30,787 bases of DNA from assembly GCA_964630265.1 (NCBI GenBank), contig CAZVRW010000037.1:1-30787 (forward strand), given 5' to 3'. Shown piece after piece: positions 24,014 through 30,787 of the stretch (its first letter is position 1; each line of letters opens with the position of its first letter). A program made the position numbers and the translations under genes. The notes under the pieces are model-generated. The model made no database searches. It was given only the letters and a program-made list of their open reading frames with translations, and was not told where the DNA came from. Source of the stretch: CAZBWP01 sp964630265. Lineage in GTDB: Bacteria > Pseudomonadota > Alphaproteobacteria > Rhodospirillales > Defluviicoccaceae.

Positions 24014-24919
24014 ATGAACGACCTCGGGAACGCGATCAACGCGGGCACGCAGGCGCCACCGACCAACGTCTTGATCGTCGGCGTCGGCGGTCAGGGCGTG
24101 ATCATGGTCTCCAAGGTCCTGGCGGCGCTCTGTCAGAGCCGCGGCTTCCTGGTCAAGCAGAGCGAGGTGCACGGCATGGCGAAGCGCGGCGGCGGCGTCT
24201 TCAGCCACGTGCGCTTCGGCCCCCAGGTCTGGTCGCCGACCATCCCCTCGGGCGAGGCCGATATCCTGGTGGCGCTGGAGTGGGCGGAGGGCCTGCGCTG
24301 GCTGAATTACCTGAAGCGCGACGCCAGCACGTTCATCGCCGACACCCAGCGCATCGTGCCGCCGATCGCGTTCCGCAACCGTCGCCGTGGCGCCCGCTCC
24401 GCCTATTTGCCGGAAACCCCGGCCGAGATCATCGAGATGGTCGGCAACGGCTTCGCCCTGGATGCGACGCGCATGGCTGAAGGGCTCGGCAACCCCAAAG
24501 CTGCCAATACCGTGCTGCTGGGCGCGCTCTCGACGGCGCTGCCGTTTCCCGTCGACGACTGGCTGGCCGTTCTCGAACAATTCGTTCCCGCGACGACCAT
24601 CGAAATCAACCGGCGCGCCTTCCTCGCCGGCCGCGACTGGGTGGAGACGGCGGAGAAGCCGACAAAGGACGCGAGGCCGGCCGAGCCGGTGTCACCGGTC
24701 GCCGACGACCATCGCCTGGAGATCACCGAGGCGTGGTGCAAGGGCTGCGACATCTGCGTCAAGATGTGCCCCGAGCGCTGCCTCGCCCTCGGCAGCCGCG
24801 GCGTCGCCGAACTCGCCCGGCCCGACGCCTGCACCGCCTGCCGGCTGTGCGAATGGCTCTGTCCCGACTTCGCCATCCGCATCGTCCGCGACGATGCCGC
24901 CGTGGTGACGCCGACATGA
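24014..24919 (+). CDS. IorB-KorD fusion: indolepyruvate oxidoreductase beta subunit joined to a 2x[4Fe-4S] ferredoxin
   Basis: 301 residues from ATG 24014. Residues about 17-205 are the gamma/beta catalytic subunit of indolepyruvate oxidoreductases: 'VLIVGVGGQGVIMVSKVLAALC', 'QSEVHGMAKRGGGVFSHVRFG' and 'NTVLLGALSTALPFP'. After a Pro/Ala-rich linker (about 213-235), residues about 236-301 form a ferredoxin with two [4Fe-4S] sites, 'WCKGCDICVKMCPERCLAL' and 'CTACRLCEWLCPDFAI'. The wording of both motifs is that of KorD/OorD, the delta subunit of 2-oxoglutarate-type enzymes, normally a separate gene just before korA. IorB is usually about 200 residues with no such tail. The stop overlaps korA (ATGA at 24916-24919), so the KorD part sits exactly where korD is expected. 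Confidence 0.88.
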   Translation: MNDLGNAINAGTQAPPTNVLIVGVGGQGVIMVSKVLAALCQSRGFLVKQSEVHGMAKRGGGVFSHVRFGPQVWSPTIPSGEADILVALEWAEGLRWLNYLKRDASTFIADTQRIVPPIAFRNRRRGARSAYLPETPAEIIEMVGNGFALDATRMAEGLGNPKAANTVLLGALSTALPFPVDDWLAVLEQFVPATTIEINRRAFLAGRDWVETAEKPTKDARPAEPVSPVADDHRLEITEAWCKGCDICVKMCPERCLALGSRGVAELARPDACTACRLCEWLCPDFAIRIVRDDAAVVTPT

Positions 24920-26067
24920 TCCCGACCGGGCGCCAGAACCTGCAGGGCAACCACGCCTGCGCGCTGGGGGCCATCGCCGCCGGCTGCCGCTTCTATGCCG
25001 GCTATCCGATCACGCCCTCGTCGGAGGTCGCCGAGCGCATGGCCGCCGAGCTGCCGCCGATCGGCGGAATGTTCGTGCAGATGGAGGACGAGATCGCCTC
25101 CATGGGCGCCATCATCGGTGCGTCCATGGGCGGAGCGAAGGCGATGACCGCGACCAGCGGCCCCGGCTTCTCGCTGAAGCAGGAGAACATCGGCTACGGT
25201 GCCATGGTCGAGGTGCCCTGCGTCATCGTCGACGTGATGCGCGGCGGCCCGAGCACCGGCATGCCGACCCGCCCGGCTCAGGGCGACCTGATGCAGAGCC
25301 GCTGGGGCACCCATGGCGACCACCCGACCGTCGTCCTCGCCCCCGCCTCGGTGGCCGAGATCTACGCCGAGACGGTGCGCGCCTTCAATCTCTCGGAAGT
25401 CTTGCGGACGCCGGTGATCGTGCTGTTCGACGAGGTGGTCGGTCACCTTGTCGAGACCGTGACCATTCCAGAGGCCGCCGGCATCGAGCGCGCCGAGCGC
25501 AAGTGGGCGACCGGGCCGCGCGATGCCTACCTGCCCTACCGGCACACCGACGACGGCGTGCCGGCCATGGCCCGTCCCGGTGACGGCTATCGCTGCCACA
25601 CCACCGGCCTGACCCACGGAGAAAACGGCCTGCCCACCCAGAGCCCGGAGGAAGCCGCGCGCCTGCTCCGCCGCCTGCTGGGCAAGGTGGAGCAGCATCG
25701 CGACATCATCGACCGCTGGGAAACCGTGGATATGGCCGACGCCGAGATCGTCGTCGTCGCCCTCGGCATTGCCGCTCGCGCCGCCCGCCGGGCCATCGCC
25801 GAGGCACGGGCAAAAGGCATCCCGGCCGGACTGTTCCGCCCGGTGACCCTCTGGCCGTTTCCCGATCGGGTCGTGCGCGACCTCGCCGCGCGGGCCAAGG
25901 CGGTGTTGGTGGTCGAGATGAATGCCGGCCAGCTCCGCCTGGAGATCGAGCGGCTATCGCCGCACCCGAGCCGCGTCGCCCATGTCAACCGCATGGATGG
26001 CGAGCCGATCGATCCCGAGACCATTCTCCGTACCATCGAGGAGCTCCACCGCCATGGACACGCCTGA
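24916..26067 (+). CDS. korA: 2-oxoacid:ferredoxin oxidoreductase alpha subunit (KorA type)
   Basis: 383 residues. It opens 'GRQNLQGNHACALGAIAAGCRFYAGYPITPSSEVAERMA', the pyrimidine-binding domain of KorA-type subunits. It continues with 'FVQMEDEIASMGAIIGASMGGAKAMTATSGPGFSLKQENIGYGAMVEVPCVIVDVMRGGPSTGMPT', in which the TSGPG and GPSTG-P motifs bind thiamine and substrate. The C-terminal transketolase-C-like domain contains 'FRPVTLWPFPDRVVRDLA'. It pairs with KorB to decarboxylate a 2-oxoacid, most likely 2-oxoglutarate by subunit type. The start forms an ATGA overlap with the IorB-KorD stop. Its last codons run into a 27-bp repeat array, and its TGA is inside the first copy. Confidence 0.93.
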   Translation: MIPTGRQNLQGNHACALGAIAAGCRFYAGYPITPSSEVAERMAAELPPIGGMFVQMEDEIASMGAIIGASMGGAKAMTATSGPGFSLKQENIGYGAMVEVPCVIVDVMRGGPSTGMPTRPAQGDLMQSRWGTHGDHPTVVLAPASVAEIYAETVRAFNLSEVLRTPVIVLFDEVVGHLVETVTIPEAAGIERAERKWATGPRDAYLPYRHTDDGVPAMARPGDGYRCHTTGLTHGENGLPTQSPEEAARLLRRLLGKVEQHRDIIDRWETVDMADAEIVVVALGIAARAARRAIAEARAKGIPAGLFRPVTLWPFPDRVVRDLAARAKAVLVVEMNAGQLRLEIERLSPHPSRVAHVNRMDGEPIDPETILRTIEELHRHGHA

Positions 26068-26974
26068 CGTGTCAAACCCAAGAGCCACGCCTGACGTGTC
26101 AAACCCGAGAGCCACGCCTGACGTGTCACAGCAAACCGCCACGCCCGATGTCGAGAACTTCGACATCCGCCACTACCTGCGCACCGAGCTGTTGCCGCAC
26201 TTCATGTGTCCCGGCTGCGGCCACGGCATCGCGCTGCGTGCCTTCCTCTGGGCGGTGCACGAGCTCGCCATCTCGAAGGACCGGCTGGCCATCGTCTCCG
26301 GCATCGGCTGCTCCGGCCGCGTCGGCGCCTATATCGACGCCAACACCTTCCACGTCACCCACGGCCGGCCGCTGGCGTTCGCCACCGGCCTGGCGCTGGC
26401 CCGTCCCGACCTGGAGGTCGTCGTCATCACCGGCGACGGCGATTGCCTCGCCATCGGCGGCAACCACCTGATCCACGCCTGCCGGCGCAACCTGCACATG
26501 ACCTGCCTGATGTTCAACAACGAGATCTACGGCATGACCGGCGGGCAGGTGTCACCGACCACCAGCGCCCAACGCCTGACGACGACGACACCACTCGGCA
26601 ATACCGAGCCGGTGTTCGACGCCTGCGCGCTGGCGGCGGCGGCCGGCGCCTCGCTGGTCGGCCGCGGCATCACCTTGCAGACGCCGGCCCTGAAAAACCT
26701 CATCAAGGACGCGCTGGCGCACCGCGGCTTCTCCTTCGTCGAGGTGATTTCCGATTGCACGGAGATCTTCGGCCGCAAGAACGACCTGGGCTCGTCGCCG
26801 GAGATGATCCTGCGGCAGAAGGGCTCGATGCGGCCCGACTTCTACGGCAACGTCGTCGATCAGCCGTTCCGGCCCAATGCCGTCGAGACGGGTGTGCTGG
26901 CGCGCACCGACCGTCCGGAATACGGCGATGCCTATCGCGCGGCGATGTTGGCGCGCCAGGGTGCGGCGGAATGA
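26054..26974 (+). CDS. korB: 2-oxoacid:ferredoxin oxidoreductase beta subunit (KorB type) with repeat-expanded N-terminus
   Basis: 306 residues. It binds thiamine diphosphate and one [4Fe-4S] cluster: 'FMCPGCGHG' at residues 51-58, a further Cys in 'GIGCSGRVG', and 'GDGDCLAIGGNHLIHACRRN' from residue 127 with 'FNNEIYGMTGGQVSPTT', the standard GDG...N motif for Mg-thiamine. There is normal KorB sequence from about residue 35. The first 29 residues are three copies of a nine-residue unit (TPDVSNPRA, TPDVSNPRA, TPDVSQQTA) followed by TPDVEN. They are encoded by a 27-bp tandem repeat and are absent from typical KorB. ATG 26054 overlaps the korA end by 14 bp. No later ATG precedes the conserved domain, so the repeats should be translated. 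Confidence 0.93.
   Translation: MDTPDVSNPRATPDVSNPRATPDVSQQTATPDVENFDIRHYLRTELLPHFMCPGCGHGIALRAFLWAVHELAISKDRLAIVSGIGCSGRVGAYIDANTFHVTHGRPLAFATGLALARPDLEVVVITGDGDCLAIGGNHLIHACRRNLHMTCLMFNNEIYGMTGGQVSPTTSAQRLTTTTPLGNTEPVFDACALAAAAGASLVGRGITLQTPALKNLIKDALAHRGFSFVEVISDCTEIFGRKNDLGSSPEMILRQKGSMRPDFYGNVVDQPFRPNAVETGVLARTDRPEYGDAYRAAMLARQGAAE
26060..26140. repeat. 27-bp in-frame tandem repeat at the korA/korB overlap
   Basis: Copies at 26060-26086 and 26087-26113 differ by one base (caag/cgag). A third at 26114-26140 is identical for its first 15 bases and then diverges; a partial fourth begins at 26141 (acgcccgatgt). Each copy starts acgcctgacgtgtca, containing TGAC-GT-GTCA, a short inverted repeat. 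The first copy includes the korA stop codon. Because the unit is a multiple of three, copy-number changes keep korB in frame and leave KorA unchanged. Confidence 0.9.
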
Positions 26975-26978
26975 GCCG

Positions 26979-27560
26979 ATGACGGTGCGGCCCGCGATCA
27001 CGCAGCTCCGCCTCAGCGGTTCCGGCGGTCAGGGGCTGCAACTGGCGGCCCGCATCCTGGCGGAGACGGTGATGCGCTCCGGTCGGGCGGTCGCCCAGTC
27101 GCAGAGCTACGAGCCGACGTCGCGCGGCGGCGTCAGTCGCGCCGACCTGGTGATCGCCGAGGATGCCGTCGACTATCCGCTGGTCACCGCCCTCGACTGG
27201 CTGGTCATCCTCGACGACGTCGCCGCCGACGCCTCGCGCGGCGTCACCGGGCCCCGGACGCGGGTGTTCATTGACAGCGACCGCGTGACGCTGGCCCCGG
27301 ACGCCCCCGGCGAAATCACCGCCCTGCCGTTCAGCGAGCGGGCACGCGCGCTCGGCAACGAGCGCGTCGCCAACATCATCGCGCTCGCTGCCCTCGCCGC
27401 CCACTCGGGGCTTGCCGACCGCGCCGCGCTGGAGGCCGTCGTCGCCGAGCAAGTGCCGGCCAAGGTCCTCGACGTCAACCGCGAGGCCATCGCCGCGGGG
27501 TCCGCGCTGGCGGCGACGGCCCATACCCACCGGCAACCGACCGCGCTCGGCGCGTCCTGA
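26979..27560 (+). CDS. korC: 2-oxoacid:ferredoxin oxidoreductase gamma subunit (KorC type)
   Basis: 193 residues from ATG 26979, four bases after the korB stop. 'LRLSGSGGQGLQLAARILAETVM' is the gamma-subunit glycine loop. 'AQSQSYEPTSRGGVSRADLVIAEDAVDYPLV' and the C-terminal 'ALEAVVAEQVPAKVLDVNREAIAAG' match the KorC/VorC order. It is related to, but clearly distinct from, the IorB half of the fusion upstream ('EVHGMAKRGGG' there against 'SYEPTSRGGV' here), so each oxidoreductase has its own gamma-type subunit. It completes the KorABC set, with the KorD function presumably provided by the IorB fusion. It is the last gene of the operon, followed by a GC-rich hairpin. Confidence 0.92.
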   Translation: MTVRPAITQLRLSGSGGQGLQLAARILAETVMRSGRAVAQSQSYEPTSRGGVSRADLVIAEDAVDYPLVTALDWLVILDDVAADASRGVTGPRTRVFIDSDRVTLAPDAPGEITALPFSERARALGNERVANIIALAALAAHSGLADRAALEAVVAEQVPAKVLDVNREAIAAGSALAATAHTHRQPTALGAS

Positions 27561-27565
27561 CGGGC

Positions 27566-27590
27566 CGGCGCGGCAGCGCGCGCCGCGCCG
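27566..27590. terminator. GC-rich hairpin between convergent korC and SGNH hydrolase gene
   Basis: A 9-bp stem, CGGCGCGGC (27566-27574) with GCCGCGCCG (27582-27590), and a 7-base loop, in the 33 bases separating two convergent stop codons. It is symmetric and could end transcription from both sides. There are no T-runs, so strength is uncertain. Confidence 0.5.
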
Positions 27591-27593
27591 CCC

Positions 27594-28937
27594 TCATCGG
27601 CCAAAGAAGCCGAAGGTGCCGATCAGGTTGATGATGGCGCTCAGGATCGAATAGTTGCGTGGGATGTCCTGCAGCAGCGAGTCCGCCTCGAACGCCGCCT
27701 GCAGCGGCACCTTCTGCACCGGCACGCTTTCGTTGGCGGCGATGGCGTCGAGCGTGGCGTTGGCGACCAGCGCATAGCCCACGGTCGTCGGGTGCATGTT
27801 GTCCAGGCTGAACAGGCCGCCACGGACGAAGCCGAAAATCAGGCTGGTGGTGATGGGGTTGTTGGTGAGCCGCCAGCGGCTGCGCCGTCGCTCCACCTCG
27901 ATCTCGTGGCCGGGGGCAACACAGCCGTGCTTGCCGTCGACCTCTGCCGACATGCCGTAGACATCGACGAAGGTGACGCTGCGCCCACCGATGGCGAGCT
28001 TCTGCGTCACGATCTCTTGCGTGCGCGCGTTCACCGCGGCGATCAACTCATCGAAACGTTGGATCTGCGTGCGTGAAATGCCGGTGGCGCCGCCGAGCAG
28101 GCGGCTCAGATACTGATCGTAATACTTGCCGCAGCCCACCAGCATGTCCGGGTCGGTGCGCGGCATCAGGTTGGCGACGGTGCTCGGCTTGATCAGGTTG
28201 GTGAAATAGACGTGCTCCACCGCGTCGTCGCCGAACTCCGCCGCCATGCGGTCGGCGAGTTCGCCCATCTTGTCGGGAATGGCCTCGATGCTCTGCCGCA
28301 AGGTTGCCGTGAACTGGCCGAGGATGCAGCCGCGATAGAGGCCCTCGTTGCTGCCGATGCTGACCAGGAGCCGCTTCGGCCGTCGCAGGGCCACGTGCTC
28401 CAGCGGCGTCAAGTCGCTGAGGTCCGCCTCACCTGAGGGGTTGAGGAGGAACGCCGTGTTCAGCGCGTAATAGAGGGCGTAGACCTGCTCGCCCGGCAGC
28501 CGCCCGGCCGACTTGATCTGCTGCAGCAGTGGCGTCAGCATCCCCGCGTAGTCGCCTGCCCGGTCCTCGTAGAGATTGCGGATCTCCGCCCCGGCGATGG
28601 CGATGTTGTCGAAGAAGATGTGTTGGTCGTGCGACCAGTGCGGCGCGATTTCCAACCAGCGCTCGGCGTTGCCGATGATCAACTCGCGCAGCCGAGAGAG
28701 CTCGAAGCCCTCGCGGATGAAGGTTTCCAGATCGAACAGCACCGGGAACGGATAGTCGGGCACGCGCATGGTCTCGCCGAGCCCCTCGGCGACCATGTGC
28801 GGGACCGCGAGCGCCGCCCGCGCGCGGTCGATGCTCAGCGAACGCACCCCGTTGAACAGCGAATCGCCAATGGCCATGGTCTGGGGGGATCCGGAGCGGT
28901 CGCGCAAGCCCTCGGCCAGCATCGGTTCGATCGGCAT
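27594..28937 (-). CDS. SGNH/GDSL-type hydrolase-like protein, substrate unknown
   Basis: 447 residues. Three blocks of the SGNH hydrolase fold are visible: 'MAIGDSLFNGVRS' (block I with nucleophile Ser, near residue 25), 'LLVSIGSNEGLYRG' in the block III position (GSNEG in place of GxND), and 'LFSLDNMHPTTVGYALVANA' near the C-terminus (Asp-x-x-His pair). It is much longer than the usual 200-residue enzymes because of a large helical insertion between the first two blocks. There is no signal peptide; the C-terminal end 'ILSAIINLIGTFGFFGR' is hydrophobic. It probably cleaves an ester or acyl group. ATG 28937 has GGGGGAG five bases upstream. It lies 70 bp after mutL on the same strand. Confidence 0.72.
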   Translation of the reverse strand: MPIEPMLAEGLRDRSGSPQTMAIGDSLFNGVRSLSIDRARAALAVPHMVAEGLGETMRVPDYPFPVLFDLETFIREGFELSRLRELIIGNAERWLEIAPHWSHDQHIFFDNIAIAGAEIRNLYEDRAGDYAGMLTPLLQQIKSAGRLPGEQVYALYYALNTAFLLNPSGEADLSDLTPLEHVALRRPKRLLVSIGSNEGLYRGCILGQFTATLRQSIEAIPDKMGELADRMAAEFGDDAVEHVYFTNLIKPSTVANLMPRTDPDMLVGCGKYYDQYLSRLLGGATGISRTQIQRFDELIAAVNARTQEIVTQKLAIGGRSVTFVDVYGMSAEVDGKHGCVAPGHEIEVERRRSRWRLTNNPITTSLIFGFVRGGLFSLDNMHPTTVGYALVANATLDAIAANESVPVQKVPLQAAFEADSLLQDIPRNYSILSAIINLIGTFGFFGR

Positions 28938-29007
28938 GGTGTCTCCCCCTTGATGTCCCTCGCCTAACCCATATCGAGGATATACGGCGCGGGCGCTCCC
29001 GCCAAGC

Positions 29008-30787
29008 TCAGCGGCGGCCGAACAGCCGTTCGATGTCGGCGAGCTTCAGCGCGACCCAGGTGGGACGGCCATGGCTGCACTGGGCCGAGCGCGGCGTCGC
29101 CTCCATGGCGCGCAGCAGCGCGTTCATTTCGTCCACCGAGAGTTTCCGCCCGGCGCGGATGCTGGAGTGGCAGGCGAGGGTCGCGCAAACCCGATCCAAC
29201 CGGTCGCGCAGCGCCAGCGTCTGGCCATGCTCGGCCAGGTCGTCAGCCAAGTCGCGGACGAGGCCCTTGACGTCGGTGTCGCCGAGCAGCGCCGGAATTT
29301 CGCGCACCACCACGGCGCCGGCGCCGAACGGCTCGATCACCAGCCCCAGTTCGGCCAGTTCGTCGGCGCGGTCGGCGAGGCGCGCCGCGGCCGCCTCGTC
29401 CAGGTCCACCACCTCGGGGATCAGCAGCCCCTGGCGGGCGACACCGCCACCGTCCAGGGCGCGGGCGATGCGTTCGTGGGTGAGGCGCTCGTGCGCCGCA
29501 TGTTGGTCGACGATGATCAGCCCGTCGGCGGTTTCCGCCACCACGTAGGTGCCGTGCAGTTGCGCCCGCGCCATGCCCAGCGGCGCCATCGCCGGGTTGG
29601 CGGCGGCCGGCTCGTCGGTTGCGTCGGGCGTTGCCGTCGCCGTCGTCCGCGCTGCGGCAGCGGCGAACGGTGCCTGGAATGCCGTTCCGGCGTCGGCCAG
29701 CCCGCGGGTCGGCCGCGGGGGCGGTGCCTGATAGGCGAAGGTGCGCGGCCCGGCCTCGGGCTCCCGGCGGACGGCGCCGAGGGCGGCGGCGGAGACCGTG
29801 GTCGCCGTGCGGTGCCCCGCCTCCGCCAGCGCATGGCGCACCGCGCCGACGATCAGTCCGCGCACTAGTCCGGGATCGCGGAACCGCACCTCCGCCTTGG
29901 CCGGGTGGACGTTGACGTCGACGGCGTCCGCCGGCAGATCCAGGAACAGCGCCAGCACCGGATGCCGCCCCCCGGCCAGCACGTCCTGATAGGCGCCGCG
30001 GATCGCGCCATAGAACAGCTTGTCGCGCACCGGGCGTCCGCCGACGAAGACATGCTGCGCCGTCGCCGTCGCCCGGCTGAGCGTAGGCAGACCGATCCGT
30101 CCGTAGAGCCGGATGCCCTCGCGCTCGGCATCCACCGGCACCGAGCTCTCGGCGAAGTCGCGGCCCAGCACCGCCGCCAGCCGATCGCGCCGTGCCCCGA
30201 ACAGGTCGCCGGGAGCCGCCGGCAGCGACAGCGCCGTCCGCTTCTCGTCGGCCAACGAGAAGGCGACGGCGGGGTGGGCCATGGCCAGCCGCTGCAGCGT
30301 TTCCAGGGCGTGGCCGAACTCGGTGGATGGCGTCTTCAGGAACTTGAGGCGCGCCGGAGTCGCGTAGAACAGGTCGCGCACCTCGACGCGCGTCCCCGCC
30401 GGGTGGGCCGCCGGCTCGGGCGCGCCCTTGGCGCCGCCGTCGACGGCGATCCGCCACGCGTGTTCGGCGCCGGCGCTGCGGCTGGTGATGGCGAGGCGGG
30501 CGACCGCGCCGATGGACGGCAGCGCCTCGCCGCGGAAGCCGAGTGTGTTGATCCGCGAAAGATCGTCGTCCGGCAGCTTGGAGGTGGCATGACGCTCGAC
30601 GGCGAGATCCAACTCGTCCGCCGTCATGCCGCGGCCGTCGTCGTCGACGCGGATGAACGTCCGCCCGCCGTCGCGGAGCAGCACGTCGATGCGCGTCGCC
30701 CCGGCATCCAGCGCGTTCTCCACCAGCTCCTTGACCGCCGCCGCCGGCCGCTCGACCACCTCGCCCGCCGCGATCTGGTTCACCACC
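29008..30787 (-). CDS. mutL: DNA mismatch repair protein MutL (5' end outside the window)
   Basis: About 592 residues are visible; the first dozen or so (usually M-x-IRxLP...) lie beyond base 30787. The N-terminal GHKL ATPase has 'NQIAAGEVVERPAAAVKELVENALDAGAT', 'VDDDGRGM', 'RHATSKL' and 'LGFRGEALPSIGAV'. A Pro/Ala-rich linker precedes the C-terminal dimerisation domain. That domain keeps 'IVDQHAAHERLTHE', which fits the endonuclease metal motif DQHA-x2-E-x4-E, plus 'ACHSSIRAG' and 'CSHGRPTW'. This is the nicking type of MutL found in bacteria lacking MutH, unlike E. coli MutL. It acts with MutS in post-replication repair. The SGNH gene follows on the same strand; 28938-29007 between them shows no gene. 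Confidence 0.97.
   Translation of the reverse strand, partial: VVNQIAAGEVVERPAAAVKELVENALDAGATRIDVLLRDGGRTFIRVDDDGRGMTADELDLAVERHATSKLPDDDLSRINTLGFRGEALPSIGAVARLAITSRSAGAEHAWRIAVDGGAKGAPEPAAHPAGTRVEVRDLFYATPARLKFLKTPSTEFGHALETLQRLAMAHPAVAFSLADEKRTALSLPAAPGDLFGARRDRLAAVLGRDFAESSVPVDAEREGIRLYGRIGLPTLSRATATAQHVFVGGRPVRDKLFYGAIRGAYQDVLAGGRHPVLALFLDLPADAVDVNVHPAKAEVRFRDPGLVRGLIVGAVRHALAEAGHRTATTVSAAALGAVRREPEAGPRTFAYQAPPPRPTRGLADAGTAFQAPFAAAAARTTATATPDATDEPAAANPAMAPLGMARAQLHGTYVVAETADGLIIVDQHAAHERLTHERIARALDGGGVARQGLLIPEVVDLDEAAAARLADRADELAELGLVIEPFGAGAVVVREIPALLGDTDVKGLVRDLADDLAEHGQTLALRDRLDRVCATLACHSSIRAGRKLSVDEMNALLRAMEATPRSAQCSHGRPTWVALKLADIERLFGRR

Noticed and set aside
22027..24066. Long minus-strand open frame opposite iorA
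   Set aside because: Antisense shadow: the plus strand has complete thiamine-binding and iron-sulfur motifs, a strong ribosome site and operon spacing.

Overview
The window is GC-rich (roughly 65-70% by eye), densely coded DNA from what looks like an alphaproteobacterium, probably in or near Rhodospirillales. That placement is an inference. It rests on the long two-domain dCTP deaminase, the split-strand operon style with ATGA overlaps, an endonuclease-type MutL, and a mixed aerobic/anaerobic set of 2-oxoacid:ferredoxin oxidoreductases. A run of exactly 100 Ns (16992-17091) marks a scaffold gap, so this is a draft or metagenome assembly.

Region 1 (38-7905, minus strand) is a surface-polysaccharide operon. 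In transcription order it holds a degenerate cytidylyltransferase/KdsC-type phosphatase fusion, a frameshifted remnant of a GT4 glycosyltransferase, a WbpE-like sugar aminotransferase, two GT4 glycosyltransferases, an AsnB-type amidotransferase and an exported helical-repeat protein. Most genes overlap or nearly touch. Region 2 (7906-12367) is accessory: repeat-bearing leader DNA, two overlapping GNAT acetyltransferases, a SAM methyltransferase with less GC-rich codons and its own promoter, a Tat-exported aldo/keto reductase and a DUF6064-like membrane protein. Region 3 (12364-15470) is housekeeping: panB-panC diverge from the long-form dcd, with a perfect 20-bp inverted repeat between them. 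Region 4 (15471-19071) has a secreted kelch/galactose-oxidase-like protein with a PEP-CTERM-like tail (broken by the gap), a P-loop kinase/ATPase, and an unnoticed 34-residue membrane protein with a strong ribosome site and terminator. Region 5 (19072-22020) carries a histone-deacetylase-family amidohydrolase, an endonuclease/exonuclease/phosphatase-family protein and a rhomboid protease.

Region 6 (22171-27560, plus strand) is the most notable system. It is a compact five-gene operon encoding two complete 2-oxoacid:ferredoxin oxidoreductases: an indolepyruvate-type IorA/IorB and a KorABC type. The KorD-type 2x[4Fe-4S] ferredoxin expected at the head of a korDABC operon is instead fused to the C-terminus of IorB, so a single polypeptide physically joins the two enzymes' electron outlets. 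An in-frame 27-bp minisatellite sits on the korA/korB overlap and lengthens the KorB N-terminus. Region 7 (27594-30787, minus strand) has an SGNH-type hydrolase downstream of mutL, whose 5' end lies beyond the window.

A second theme is short tandem repeats (units of 14, 15, 17 and 27 bp) placed at or just before gene starts. No tRNA, rRNA, CRISPR array, IS element or prophage was recognised.
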